Below, piece after piece: positions 21,431 to 31,880 of a DNA stretch of 64,000 nt (position 1 is the first letter of the stretch; every line of letters starts with the position of its first letter). The stretch is taken from positions 930,001-994,000 of the forward strand of contig VNKQ01000003.1 of NCBI GenBank assembly GCA_016508695.1, read 5' to 3'. Source of the DNA: Hyphodiscus hymeniophilus. Taxonomy: Eukaryota > Ascomycota > Leotiomycetes > Helotiales > Hyphodiscaceae. The notes under the pieces are model-generated. The model made no database searches, was not told where the DNA came from, and worked only from the letters and a program-made list of their open reading frames with translations. The position numbers and the translations under genes are program-made.

Positions 21431-22125
21431 TGTTGCTGGTTTATTCGACCGATTAACGTGAGAGGTTTTGAAAGAGGATTGTTGGGAGTTTGCTGTTTGA
21501 AGGCGGTATTGTTTGAATGAAGTTAAGAGGGAAGAAGAGAGAGAGGCTGGAAGTTGAGGGAGAAGATGTCAAGGATGTGGACATGCCACAAAGAGAATGT
21601 GTGATTGGCTTGCCGGTTGCGACAGCTCCTTCCTCCGGTTTCCCCACACCATCAACAACCTACGTCATGATGGCCTGGCCGTGCAGATTGGACCAATATG
21701 GGGCAGTTACCTAGCTTAGCTGTGAGCCTGTGGCTGGTGCTCGAAGATTTCGAGGAAAGCGCAATTGAGATGGAACTTGGCATGGATGAGGTTGACCCGC
21801 GTCATACGTACTTCGTACAGTAGAGTTTCTTTTCGTGCTACTTTCAATGAGGCAACATCGACCCTTGGTAGGTTGAACCCTCCTTTTGCTGCCAATATTA
21901 TTTCGTGACACCAGACATCATCATACCAAGTGCAAAAGTATTACTCCAAGACCTACATCTGCATCTGCTTTGATTCTTCCCCCGCCGCAAAGCTCGCCTT
22001 TTACAGCGAGGATGCTAGAGACCTAGCACCTTTCTGCCACCAAACACCCAGTCCAACGGGGAGCTTCACCGTCGATCAGACGGGGCCTGGAGCCCTTTGC
22101 GGTAATGCTGCCTCGCTGAGGAGAA
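21431..22125. promoter_or_regulatory. Divergent upstream region of the LEA-like and DysF genes
   Basis: 695 bp between outward-facing starts. No specific element recognised. Confidence 0.35.
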
Positions 22126-23526
22126 ATGTCGCTCTTGCATTCGTCCAAACGCAGACCTTCACCATTACGAGACGTCGACTACGATCATGAGATCAGTCTC
22201 ATCGATCGTACAAGAAGCCACTCTGCCAGTCCAGCAAGATCCCCTGGCGTCCTTTCGGACTCCTCTTCACGACGACATAGTGACACTCCTCTACGAAAAC
22301 GCGACTCACTGCGAAAGGAAATAACTCGCCGTAAATTCTCCAAATATCAAGACAGACATTTGGATAGCGATGGACCAGCAGAGGGCCGAACCGATGACGA
22401 GCCTGCAGAGGAAAGAGGTCGTACAAGAGCCAGCTCTGTGAAGGGCAAACAGCAGAAGGAACACGAGTCTGCGATAGACATCCTGTACGAAAATCAACGA
22501 GGGGGCTTTCTGTGTGGAATACCACTCTTCTCTAGCAGAGCATTGGGGAATCTCGATCCTTCTCAGTGGACCAACGCAGCTCAGAAGACAAGTGCTTCGG
22601 ATATCACAAATGCGCAGGTACCTGATCCAACATGGGAATGGGCTTGGAAGGAATGGTCTGTCAATCACCAAGAAGGCGTCGATGAAGATGGCTGGGAGTA
22701 TTCATTTGCATTCTCCAAGAAGTTTTCATGGCATGGTCCTTCATGGTGGAACTCCTTTGTTCGTCGAAGAGCCTGGATCCGCAAACGGGTGAAAAGCCAT
22801 CTTGGATATCGTGTTCAGGAAGGTCATATGCTCAACTCGGACTATTTCACTATTCATCCAGCACAGGATAGGAGCAGGAGCCGGGCGTCAACTGGGAATG
22901 AAAGTGCCAAGAATCGGTTTAGCATCGCTCAGCTGGCAAGACGTGAGATGGAAGAGGTTGTTTTAATGGAACACATCTCTGATATTGGATCACTCATGAG
23001 GGTTCTGAGGTTTTCCCGTATTGATCGAGAGAAGATGGAGGCGGTTGAGAACTTCATTCAAAATGGCGGTGATGAACTTGTCTACCTGAAGGAGCGAATG
23101 CACGATATTATGGGCATGTTCATATTCCAAGCCTCACGGCGACTTCTCCTCTCCCACATATTGAAGACCTTCAACGAAGCGCTCGATGAGACAAACACAG
23201 ATGCGGATAAAGAGCCGGACCATACAAAGAGGCAAAGACTCGAAAATCTCGAAGCCGCTTTAGAATCTGCCGACGAAGAAGTCAAGAGACTAGAATTTTG
23301 GAGCGATATCAAAGATATGGCGGAAAGAGGGGAGACGAAAGGGGCAGCCGACGCGAGTCAAGGATGGGACAAGACCTGGACCGGTCTGGATTCCAGTGCC
23401 CCAAAAGATGTCATCTCGGATCGAGATCTCCCTGGAACGGACGACTGCGAAAAAGGAGAGCGTAATGGAACGGCGATTTTAGATACGAAAAAGGACAAAG
23501 GCAAAGGCAAGGGGATAGCATCTTAG
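22126..23526 (+). CDS. DysF (peroxin/ferlin) domain protein, Mug65-like
   Basis: Intronless, 466 residues. After a basic Ser/Arg-rich N-terminus of about 115 residues comes the DysF signature: LYENQRGGFLCGIPLFSS (120-137) with LDPSQWTN for DysF-N, and W-rich DGWEYSFAFSKKFSWHG, WWNSFVRRRAWIRKR (188-222) for DysF-C. The two halves bracket PDPTWEWAWKEWSV. This arrangement occurs in yeast Pex30-type peroxins, fission yeast Mug65 and Spo73, and TECPR1. Here there is no transmembrane region like that of Pex30, so a Mug65/Spo73-like role in membrane binding is more likely. A helical C-terminal part (MEAVENFIQNGGDELVYLKE) and a Lys/Gly-rich tail follow. Context gives no further hint. Confidence 0.82.
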   Translation: MSLLHSSKRRPSPLRDVDYDHEISLIDRTRSHSASPARSPGVLSDSSSRRHSDTPLRKRDSLRKEITRRKFSKYQDRHLDSDGPAEGRTDDEPAEERGRTRASSVKGKQQKEHESAIDILYENQRGGFLCGIPLFSSRALGNLDPSQWTNAAQKTSASDITNAQVPDPTWEWAWKEWSVNHQEGVDEDGWEYSFAFSKKFSWHGPSWWNSFVRRRAWIRKRVKSHLGYRVQEGHMLNSDYFTIHPAQDRSRSRASTGNESAKNRFSIAQLARREMEEVVLMEHISDIGSLMRVLRFSRIDREKMEAVENFIQNGGDELVYLKERMHDIMGMFIFQASRRLLLSHILKTFNEALDETNTDADKEPDHTKRQRLENLEAALESADEEVKRLEFWSDIKDMAERGETKGAADASQGWDKTWTGLDSSAPKDVISDRDLPGTDDCEKGERNGTAILDTKKDKGKGKGIAS

Positions 23527-23780
23527 CATGGCGTTCTGTAGGTACCAGGGCATTAAATGTATTGCATTGGAACAAATAATGAGTATGGGAATTGCATTTT
23601 ACGGTGAAGACTCTGCTTAAAGATATGCCTTCAAATGAAGGAGGCCATTTATGGACTCGCACGTGATCGTCGGGGCGGAATTTGGTGTTCACCGATGTCG
23701 AAAAAGTTGCTTGAACATGCGTCTACTTTCATTGTCTTACACAGCATCAATAACACACAGAAATGCCGATATCATAGCGG

Positions 23781-26219
23781 ATGTCCCTGGGAAGTCGCAT
23801 TGTAAATCGAGGCAAGGCTGCAGTGGTCGCCAGTCTCACCTCGACTCCCAGGGAACCTCTACTCTTCCTCTACCCTCTGTTGGGCAGGAATACCTCGACG
23901 ATAGCTCTAAGGTCAACCCGCGACCGCAATGGCGATTCCTCAACCTCTTTTAGTCGAAGCTACACGAGCACAGCTACTATACCGTCAAATTCTGCTGATG
24001 GTGTAGAAGTCGATACCATTCAAAATACTCATCCAATCGAAAAAGAGCGAGACTTGCTCTCGCGCCAAACCTCAGATAGTCGCAGGGATGAAGATGAACC
24101 TTCACCAAAAAATTGCACTCCAGACGCTGCGGATCCAGGGCCTTATGGAGTAGAGATAGCAGTCTCAAATCCTCGGCATAAACTCTACCTCGCGGAACAA
24201 GAGATGTTCAAAAAGAGAAACAGAAAGACCCTTCACACCCGAAAACATGCAGAAGAGGCGTTCAAAAAGAGAATCAAGAAGACCATTGGGATTCGAGAGC
24301 AAGCAGAGAATAGTGCACTTTTTAAAAGAAGGGCCCGAAAAGTATACCAGGAAGTAAGGCGGGAGGAGAAGGAGTCTTGGGAACCAGATTGGCGTATCAT
24401 AATGGGGGACCTACGAAAGGGAACACCCTGGCATCCCAAATGGTTCGACAAAGCAGTCTCAATCTCAGTGCCTGCGAGTGCGAATGGAAAACTTCTTCGA
24501 GGCATTGATGACAACATTTGGGATATTGCCGGTAGATATGATTGTTCTGTTACATTGGGGAAGCCAGATGAAGAGACTGGGGAATATAATGAGTTTATCC
24601 TCTCCGGTTCTGGCTTAGCGATCAGTAAAACGGCCGCGGAAGCTATACGGATTGCTCCTGGATCCAAGGTAAAAAACGTGCCTCAATCACAAACCTCTGT
24701 GGATTCCAGCACCTCGACTACAAAGCCAGCAATCGATTCAAAAGGGGCCCTCAACCCATCACTTCGTTATGTGAAGTCTGAGACAAATGGCATGAAAAGT
24801 GCCGTTCGAGCAGAGGATGTCCCGAAACCAGTGGAATGGACGATTGACTCCTTTGCGGATTACGTGGACCGTCTGACCTCGATGCAAATGTCGAACCATA
24901 AGCATCACTTGCTCTATAAGGCTGGAGAGGAGCATGTCAAGGTCGTCACCAAAATTCTACGGGGAGTTTTCACCGATCCAGAATGCAAATCCTCGCTTTC
25001 TCGGACCGCTTTCAAAACCGCTCTTGACTACTTTGTGAAGACAAGCAATATCGCCGATGCCAGAGCAATCTTTGTGTTGATGGACATGATGGGCACTCAA
25101 ATGGACCCAGAGGCCTTCAATATCTTGCTGCGAGGTGCAGCCAAGAAAGAAGATTTACACAACTTCCATTTCATTCTGCATCTGATGCTACGTCGAGGTG
25201 TCTCGCCCAACGGATGGACATGGGTTGCTTTCCTGATGGCCAACAATGACTCTCGAATAAAGAAATACATCGTGGCTGAAATGGAAGCAAAGGGATTATT
25301 GGCGCATCCAGCAGTTCTTCGAAAAGTCTGTCAAGAACTTGTGATCCAAGAAGTCAATGCGTCGTTGGACCTTGGACAAAGTCAAGATGAATTCCTCAAG
25401 CACATGGACTCCTGCTACGGAAAAGATTGGCTCACGGTCGACACTGGCAACCGAATCCTACAAGCCCTTGGGGCTCGGAGTCTCATATCTCGTTGCTGGG
25501 AATTTCTCCAGGTAATGGCTTCACGCTTCGTCAATATTGACCACGTCTCCATCAACACAATCCTAAATCACTGCAAACAACAAGCAAACGCAGTTGGTGC
25601 CATCGATATCATGCGAGTTCTTCCAACACTCATACCATACGAACCAGACTCACACACATATCACGCTCTGTTCGAGATAGCTTGGCGGAAAAGGAGCCAT
25701 AATCTGGCGCGGGTGGTGTGGAAATACGCCTGTTTGAATGCCGCAACGACGTCGAGGATGAGGATGCTTGTGGCTCAGAGCTTGGCCAATGCCGCTGGGA
25801 CACCAGAACCGGAGTCTTCGCAGTCTAAGAGATGGAGACAGCAAGCCGGTTTTGTTATTTCCAATGACGTCTTTGAGCATCCTCTATCGTGGCGTGGGCC
25901 TGTTGATTGCAGTAATGGAGTAGACGCTGACAATAGCAACGAGCAGGAGTCTCGACCTGGACTTCGACAAGCTCTTTCGAGGCAGGCAGTCACTGAACAT
26001 CTCGAACGTGACTATAATATTTTCCGCACGTGGAAACCGGCACGGCCTTTTGGAGAGGAACTGATGAAGGCTTGGGAGCTTGATCGCACCTGGCAGAGAG
26101 AGAGGATGCGCACTGTGGAGGGAGAACAGCTTGATTGGAAGGTTCACGAAGCGATTCCTGTGCTGGTACTGAGTCGTCATAGCAAAGGGTATGAGGACTT
26201 AACGCTGGATTGGCGTTGA
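23781..26219 (+). CDS. Pentatricopeptide repeat protein, probably mitochondrial
   Basis: Intronless, 812 residues. PPR-type helical pairs are visible around FVKTSNIADARAIFVLMDMM, GTQMDPEAFNILLRGAAKKE and LMLRRGVSPNGWTWVAFL, with a further segment ANAVGAIDIMRVLPTLIPYE. PPR proteins bind organelle RNAs; the N-terminus is Arg/Ser/Thr-rich without early acids (MSLGSRIVNRGKAAVVAS), suggesting mitochondrial import. Residues 142-177 are an 18-residue basic motif repeated in tandem (MFKKRNRKT..., AFKKRIKKT...), with a decayed third copy. Residues about 235-290 (WDIAGRYDCSVTLGKP, ISKTAAEAIRIAPGS) resemble a KH-like fold, but this is a guess. Probably acts in mitochondrial RNA maturation or translation; the target is unknown. 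Confidence 0.82.
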   Translation: MSLGSRIVNRGKAAVVASLTSTPREPLLFLYPLLGRNTSTIALRSTRDRNGDSSTSFSRSYTSTATIPSNSADGVEVDTIQNTHPIEKERDLLSRQTSDSRRDEDEPSPKNCTPDAADPGPYGVEIAVSNPRHKLYLAEQEMFKKRNRKTLHTRKHAEEAFKKRIKKTIGIREQAENSALFKRRARKVYQEVRREEKESWEPDWRIIMGDLRKGTPWHPKWFDKAVSISVPASANGKLLRGIDDNIWDIAGRYDCSVTLGKPDEETGEYNEFILSGSGLAISKTAAEAIRIAPGSKVKNVPQSQTSVDSSTSTTKPAIDSKGALNPSLRYVKSETNGMKSAVRAEDVPKPVEWTIDSFADYVDRLTSMQMSNHKHHLLYKAGEEHVKVVTKILRGVFTDPECKSSLSRTAFKTALDYFVKTSNIADARAIFVLMDMMGTQMDPEAFNILLRGAAKKEDLHNFHFILHLMLRRGVSPNGWTWVAFLMANNDSRIKKYIVAEMEAKGLLAHPAVLRKVCQELVIQEVNASLDLGQSQDEFLKHMDSCYGKDWLTVDTGNRILQALGARSLISRCWEFLQVMASRFVNIDHVSINTILNHCKQQANAVGAIDIMRVLPTLIPYEPDSHTYHALFEIAWRKRSHNLARVVWKYACLNAATTSRMRMLVAQSLANAAGTPEPESSQSKRWRQQAGFVISNDVFEHPLSWRGPVDCSNGVDADNSNEQESRPGLRQALSRQAVTEHLERDYNIFRTWKPARPFGEELMKAWELDRTWQRERMRTVEGEQLDWKVHEAIPVLVLSRHSKGYEDLTLDWR

Positions 26220-27207
26220 TTTTGAGGGAAATTATTGGCGGAGGCGAAGTACACGGTGGGTGACCACGAAATCTCTACCTTGTTGTAAATGTGGTTGTAG
26301 GATAGGTGTAATATATGAGGCGAATTCATGGACATTTCTTGCGATTTCCACCATACAGAACAATGGCAGTCGTCAATTACACTTATTCTCGTCAGAATCT
26401 AGTGTTGTCTTCAGCAACAGAAAATCAACTGGCTGGTTATCAGACGGTCATCCACGACAAGATCCGTTGTGCCAGACGCAGGAAAGTATTGGCCAACGTA
26501 ATCACCAGCTCAAGAACCTGTTAAATGTATTCAAATATCACAACTTGAAATGTTTTTTCACTCCTTACAAATTGGCTTTCGGAAGACTAGAACCACTCCT
26601 TTCAGTCAGTATGTTCTATGAGCTTCGGTCGTTGAAGTTCTGAAGAAGTGTTTTGTTGATAGATATAAAGGTTTCGATTCTTCGAAGCATTGAGCTAGCT
26701 TATTCTTCATTTGTATGTTCCTGTCATATTCATGTCACTGGCTTTTAGTCTCGATGAGTGTATTTTGTCAATGCCGCTACCGTTATTGCATTGTTGCTAC
26801 ATGGTTCCTTATTATTATCATTTGTTTCATTGATAAGACAGCAATGCAAGGTCAAGTCATGCGAGCATAGGATCTGGACTGGTTCTATGACCGACAATAT
26901 CGCCTCTTACAAACCGTCATTGTTTCCCGAGATCTCCTCAAAGTCTTTTATACCTCTGGGAATACCAGTGTTTCAGCAGCTTTGCTGGAATTCAGTGGGC
27001 GCATAGGACAAATATATCAGAAAAGGTACTCTTGCGTCCTATAGTCTTAAAGAATGACCCCGATCCAGTATTAAATCCATGAATTCCATGAAGCGGGGTG
27101 GATAAGCCCCTATTCGATCCCAAAGCTAGTGCCAAACTTATACAATATCCATACCCCAGAACTCCCTGAGAACTCCATCCACCCTTCCTACCCACTCGTA
27201 CAATTCT
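26220..27207. other. Intergenic, convergent 3' ends of PPR gene and MAD2
   Basis: 988 bp, AT-rich in the middle (26520-26860). Frames present begin at non-ATG codons and carry no domain. Confidence 0.4.
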
Positions 27208-28147
27208 CTACTCAACAAGCCTATAGCTAACCAGCGTGTCAACACGATGATTGTTCGTACTGAAGCTCCTCAACTGCACTTTTTCTCCATTCTCAATCTC
27301 CTTCGCATCGCTATCACCCCACTCCATCGGCACGTCGCTGTCCGCATCCGCATAGACCAGCACATTGAATGTACAATCCCCGTTCAATTCCGGTAGGAAA
27401 GTCACACTGGCTGTAATTTGCCTGAATATTGACTGGATCTCACTTTGGATTTCTACTTCCGTTTTATCAACGGATGGCGTGGGAGTGACTTCGGTCGGAG
27501 AGGCGTTTTCTTTGTCGGTGGCTTTCTTGGACGACGATTTCTTGCTGGAGGATTTGGAGAATATCTGGACCTAAAATTGAAGGTTTGGGTTAGTGATTGA
27601 AGGAGGAGATTAAGAAGGAGGGAGGATGTACGTCGAATTGCCATCTCTCAACATGTTCCCCACTGTCTTTGTTTGTGATTACAACCACGAGCTTCGATAT
27701 CTTGCCTCCGATCATCCATTTGTCAAGTTGTGACATAATTTTCTTGATATAGGCTTTGACTTGATCGTCTGATGATACGAGCATTGTGAGGCCATATTTC
27801 TTGACTCTGCAAGTTTGTGAGTTGGGCTGTCTGGGTGGTCAAGGGAGCTTGAACGTACGCTGTGAAGTCCTCGGCAGGATAGACACCTCTTTGGAATCTG
27901 CGAATTGGTCAGCCTGTGCGAATCTGAAGGAGGGGTTGTATCGTACAGAATGGTGTTAATGGAGAAATTGAACTGCGATTGTTAGTGCTGGCGCATTTGT
28001 TGACTGGCGACAAAACTCACGAATTCGGCAACATATTTCGCAGAGCCTGTTTCTGTTAGCGATTGCGCACGAACATCCAAGTGGAAGCAAACCTTTCAGC
28101 GACAGCTTATGAACCTTCGATTTATCTTTCTCTTTTTCGCCCGACAT
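27208..28147 (-). CDS. MAD2: Spindle checkpoint protein Mad2
   Basis: HORMA-domain protein that binds Mad1 at unattached kinetochores and then Cdc20 to hold the anaphase-promoting complex in check. Six exons (minus) 28147-28093, 28046-28021, 27972-27947, 27897-27859, 27806-27632 and 27570-27208, introns 46-61 bp; two exons are only 26 bp. The product is 227 residues. Diagnostic segments: LSLKGSAKYVAEFFNFSINT (crossing two junctions), ILFQRGVYPAEDF, KKYGLTMLVSSDDQVKAYI, ERWQFDVQIF, SIFRQITASVTFLPEL and the safety-belt end VQLRSFSTNNHRVDTLVSY. A Ser/Lys-rich loop of about 30 residues (KSSSKKSSSKKATDKENASP) lengthens it relative to human Mad2 (205 residues). All phases agree. Confidence 0.95.
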
Positions 28148-28291
28148 CGTGATGGTGTTATAGTTTCAAACTCCAGCTTCGCCTCGATGTTGACTTTAGG
28201 TTGCTAGTGATACCGGAACAACAATATTCCGGCTCTCGAACTTCAATAATTTTTGAAGCTGCCCCTCGACTATCAGTTCCCACGATTACAA
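28148..28291. promoter_or_regulatory. Compact divergent promoter of MAD2 and GUF1
   Basis: Only 144 bp separate the two start codons, so both 5' leaders and core promoters must overlap here. A CCGGAA...TTCCGG inverted pair lies at about 28213-28232; whether it matters is unknown. Confidence 0.55.
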
Positions 28292-30262
28292 ATGCAGCGA
28301 TGTCTCTTCAACTTGCTTAGGCTACCCAGCTCCATCAGAACTCAATATGCATCCAAATTCCTCAAAAACACCCGTTCGTTCACCGCAACGGTGACACTTC
28401 GAGCAGCTGGAGCTCCCAAACCAGTCTCCGATCTCGAGCGCCGCATACAAGCCATTCCCATTGAACGGTTCCGCAACTTCTGCATAGTAGCTCACGTCGA
28501 CCATGGAAAATCTACACTCAGCGATCGATTGCTAGAGCTGACCGGCACCATTGAGCCCGGTGGCAACAAGCAGGTCCTAGATAAACTCGATGTTGAGCGA
28601 GAGAGAGGAATCACTGTCAAGGCGCAGACATGTTCCATGATATACAACTATCAAGGAGAGGACTATCTGCTGCACCTCGTTGATACACCGGGACATGTAG
28701 ATTTCAGGGCTGAGGTGTCGAGATCTTATGCTAGTTGTGGAGGAGCACTGCTGCTCGTAGATGCTAGTCAGGGTGTGCAGGCGCAGACGGTGGCTAATTT
28801 CTACCTTGCGTTCTCACAGGGTCTGACCTTGGTGCCGGTCATCAACAAGGTCGACTTGCCGTCGGCTGATTCCCCCAGAGCGTTGGAGCAGATGCATGCG
28901 GCGTTCGAATTGGATCCGGAGAAGGCTTGTCTCGTTTCTGCGAAAACGGGATTGAATGTTGAATCTATTCTGCCGAATGTTATCAAGCAGATCCCGGCTC
29001 CGGTGGGAGATCATAAGAAGCCTTTGAGGTTGCTGTTGGTGGATTCGTGGTATGATAATTACAAGGGCGTCATCCTACTGGTGAGGATATTCGATGGGCA
29101 GATCAAGGCGGGGGATCACATTGTGTCTTTTGCCACGGGCAACAAGTACTTCGTTGGAGAAGTGGGGATCATGTATCCCTCCCAGACACGGCAGAGCGTG
29201 CTGCGGGCGGGACAGGTGGGATACATATATTTTAATCCAGGTATGAAGAAAAGTCAGGAAGCTCTAAGCGGAGACACATACACGACCGTTGGATCCGAGA
29301 ATCTTGTTGAACCATACCCTGGTTTCGAGGAGCCCAAATCCATGGTCTTTGTCGCTGCTTTCCCTGTTGACCAAAGCGATCACACCCATCTCGAAGACTC
29401 AATTAATCAAATCATTCTCAACGACCGCAGCGTAACACTGCAGAAAGAATCCTCCGAAGCTCTCGGTGCAGGCTGGCGCATGGGCTTCCTAGGAACGCTG
29501 CATTGCTCCGTATTCGAAGACCGACTCCGTCAAGAACACGGGGCAAGCATCATTATCACGCCCCCAACAGTGCCCTTCAAAGTAATCTGGAACGACGGAC
29601 GCGAGGAAATCATTCAAAACCCTGCTCTGTTCCCCGATACTGAGATCACTCACCAGAGAGTAGCTGAGCTGCAAGAACCCTACGTATCAGCCACCATCAC
29701 CCTTCCGGAAGAGTACCTAGGAAAGGTGATAGAACTCTGCGAAGGCAATCGCGGCCTCCAGAAAGAGTTGAACTTCTTCACAGCCACCCAAGTAATCCTC
29801 AAATACGACCTTCCCCTCGCCCAGCTCGTCGATGACTTCTTCGGGAAATTGAAAGGCGCTACGAAGGGATACGCGAGTCTTGACTACGAGGACGCTGGCT
29901 TCCGCCGCTCAAGCATCATGAAGATGCAACTCCTCGTCAACAAGGAGCCCGTGGATGCCGTGGCGCGCATCGTGCATGCTTCGCAGGTCGATAGGCTGGG
30001 CAAGCAGTGGGTGACGAAATTCAAGGAGCATGTCGATCGGCAGATGTTTGAGATCGTCATCCAAGCGGCGGTGGGGAGACGCATCGTGGCGAGGGAGACG
30101 ATCAAGCCGTTCCGGAAAGACGTCCTGCAGAAATTGCACGCTGCGGATGTGAGTAGACGGAGGAAACTATTGGAGAGGCAGAAGGTGGGGCGGAAGAAGT
30201 TGAAGGCCGTGGGGAATATCACGATTGACCATACGGCATTTCAAAAATTCCTGGCGAGGTGA
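28292..30262 (+). CDS. GUF1: Mitochondrial translation GTPase Guf1 (EF4/LepA)
   Basis: Mitochondrial counterpart of bacterial LepA/EF4, a ribosome-associated GTPase that supports mitochondrial protein synthesis under stress. Intronless, 656 residues from the ATG at 28292; the frame runs upstream to a TTG, not used. Residues 1-35 are a basic, hydroxyl-rich presequence. GTPase motifs: G1 AHVDHGKS (67-74), switch ERGITVKAQT, G3 DTPGHVDF, G4 NKVD, G5 SAKTG. Downstream: domain 2, then the EF4-typical FLGTLHCSVFEDRL and EPYVSATITLPEEYLGKVI, and the C-terminal domain with KPFRKDVLQKLHAADVSRR and RKKLKAVGNI. All key residues are present. Shares a short divergent promoter with MAD2. Confidence 0.97.
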   Translation: MQRCLFNLLRLPSSIRTQYASKFLKNTRSFTATVTLRAAGAPKPVSDLERRIQAIPIERFRNFCIVAHVDHGKSTLSDRLLELTGTIEPGGNKQVLDKLDVERERGITVKAQTCSMIYNYQGEDYLLHLVDTPGHVDFRAEVSRSYASCGGALLLVDASQGVQAQTVANFYLAFSQGLTLVPVINKVDLPSADSPRALEQMHAAFELDPEKACLVSAKTGLNVESILPNVIKQIPAPVGDHKKPLRLLLVDSWYDNYKGVILLVRIFDGQIKAGDHIVSFATGNKYFVGEVGIMYPSQTRQSVLRAGQVGYIYFNPGMKKSQEALSGDTYTTVGSENLVEPYPGFEEPKSMVFVAAFPVDQSDHTHLEDSINQIILNDRSVTLQKESSEALGAGWRMGFLGTLHCSVFEDRLRQEHGASIIITPPTVPFKVIWNDGREEIIQNPALFPDTEITHQRVAELQEPYVSATITLPEEYLGKVIELCEGNRGLQKELNFFTATQVILKYDLPLAQLVDDFFGKLKGATKGYASLDYEDAGFRRSSIMKMQLLVNKEPVDAVARIVHASQVDRLGKQWVTKFKEHVDRQMFEIVIQAAVGRRIVARETIKPFRKDVLQKLHAADVSRRRKLLERQKVGRKKLKAVGNITIDHTAFQKFLAR

Positions 30263-30277
30263 TGTATATATATGTAC

Positions 30278-30283
30278 AATAAA
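30278..30283 (+). terminator. Poly(A) signal of GUF1
   Basis: AATAAA 16 bp past the GUF1 stop, preceded by a TATATATA efficiency-like run (30265-30272). Confidence 0.45.
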
Positions 30284-30393
30284 TACCATATGATGCCTAG
30301 AGCATGTATAGAGGCAGCTGTCAATTTCTTCCATTCATCGCAGTCATAAACGTCAGCTGATTCCACGATCCTTTAATCCTTGCTTATTGTCTA

Positions 30394-31880
30394 TCATGAA
30401 GTAGGAGGTGCCATACAGGCCGAGGGCGTGGTACCCGGAGAACCAGAAAACTTCGGCGCCGTTCCATCAAGGGTCTCCGCCTTGACAAGAACCGGGATGA
30501 CCTGGCCGGTTCCGAGCCCAAATGGCCTGTGTCCCAACACTACTCCGAAATCAGTGATTAATCCCTCAGAATGCCATCGTCAGAGCCACTTCTTATGCCC
30601 TCCTCCCAGAATCATCGCAGGTACAGGAAAGAGAGCCGGAGGGAATTCAGAACATAATACGCACCTCGTAATAAACTCCCTATCTCCCCTGAATGACTGC
30701 TGATACTTATCCAGGTGTTCTGATCGTTTTCGAAGACAGAATCGAGCGCTGCCTTGCTACGCTCATCCATGGCGCGGTTGCCTTCTCGAAGGTCTGCTTT
30801 CCAAAGTGGATCCGACTCGGCGAACTGGCTCTCGAAATGCCAATCCGGATATCGTTGGGCGATAAATGTCTTGCTGCTCCTCCGGTCACAGGTATGTATA
30901 CCTATGGCCTCCCTAAACAACTCCTTGATGACCGGCACGAAAGGCCGATCCTTGGGCAGAGCCAGCCCGGAGAAGGTATGGTTGGCGGTGTCCAGACAGC
31001 GTGTTAGGGGTGAAGTGTAGTATGATTCCGGGGCTGGGATATATTGGTCTGCGAGGAGGGACGCCCAGAAGGCATGGGCTTTTAGAGCTTGCTCAATCCC
31101 TGCTGGCGTCAGATGTGCGTCGGCCCAAGTCATCTCATCGTTCCCATCTTTCAAAGACCAGTAACACTATGCTGATCAGCACAGCCTTATTTCGAACGAA
31201 AATCATGAATGTCAAAGCGGAAGACGGTGACGAACATCCCATGCTTTTGTCCCGTAAAACGATTCTGCTACGTTGTGATAACCCTCTCCATGTCGACCCA
31301 CTGTTCGTCGTGTCAGCTGATACGCTCAAAAGCAGACTGGAAAAGGGGTAACAGACTGAAGAGTACTTTATATTGCACTTTATCTCCACTCTCCTGATTT
31401 AAGGAGGAGACCTTGTCTTCAAAGCGCTGCCACTGCGTCTTCTTGCGCTCTGGATCGAAGGAAGGGTCTGTGTCGTATTCACGCGAGATCAGGCCGAAAT
31501 TGGCCGTTGTCTAGATCTCTTCAGGATTGAGGTCTTTAGGAAGAGATAGATGCTGGACTTACGAAATCGAAGCCTTCCGAATCCGTTGTGGGATCATCCT
31601 GGAGGAAAAAGCCTGGGACTGTAGAGTACCACGTGTATGTGCGAGACGAAGGTTCGTGCATCATAAGGAAGAATGTTACGATGATAGTAAGGAGGAAGAG
31701 TAAAGATCTGAATGGTTAACTGATGAAAGAGGGAAGCTTGTTCCAAGTTGACTTGTTGAGTACGGGTAAAGGACGAATGGCCGTTACTAACAAGAAGCAG
31801 TTCAGTCTGAAGAAACCCCAAGCAAGCCGCCTCCGTGGCGCAAGATAGCCACGCCGTTCTTGATCTGCTCTCCCGGACAT
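30394..31880 (-). CDS. Membrane-anchored histidine phosphatase (Pmu1-like)
   Basis: Histidine phosphatase (phosphoglycerate mutase-like) superfamily. Six exons (minus) 31880-31792, 31707-31563, 31510-31357, 31300-31236, 31166-30665 and 30539-30394 give 366 residues. The catalytic RHG (132-134) lies in MGRHGEGYHN, with the phosphohistidine at 133; the second conserved His is 309 in SSHSGEIGSLLR. Other family marks: WYSTVPGFFLQDDP, FGLISREYDTDP, GTKAWDCYWSL, MTWADAHLTPAG, YYTSPLTRCLDTA, LGHRPFGLGTGQVIPVLVK. Exon 1 supplies a basic N-terminus and exons 1-2 together a hydrophobic helix (about 30-46), suggesting a type II membrane anchor; this exon is the least certain, and a start at 31664 without the anchor is possible. 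Donor 3 is GTCTGT, unusual but required by phase. Substrate unknown. Confidence 0.82.

Noticed and set aside
26260..26643. 127-codon frame after the PPR gene
   Set aside because: Starts at GTG in an AT-rich 3' region and looks like noise.
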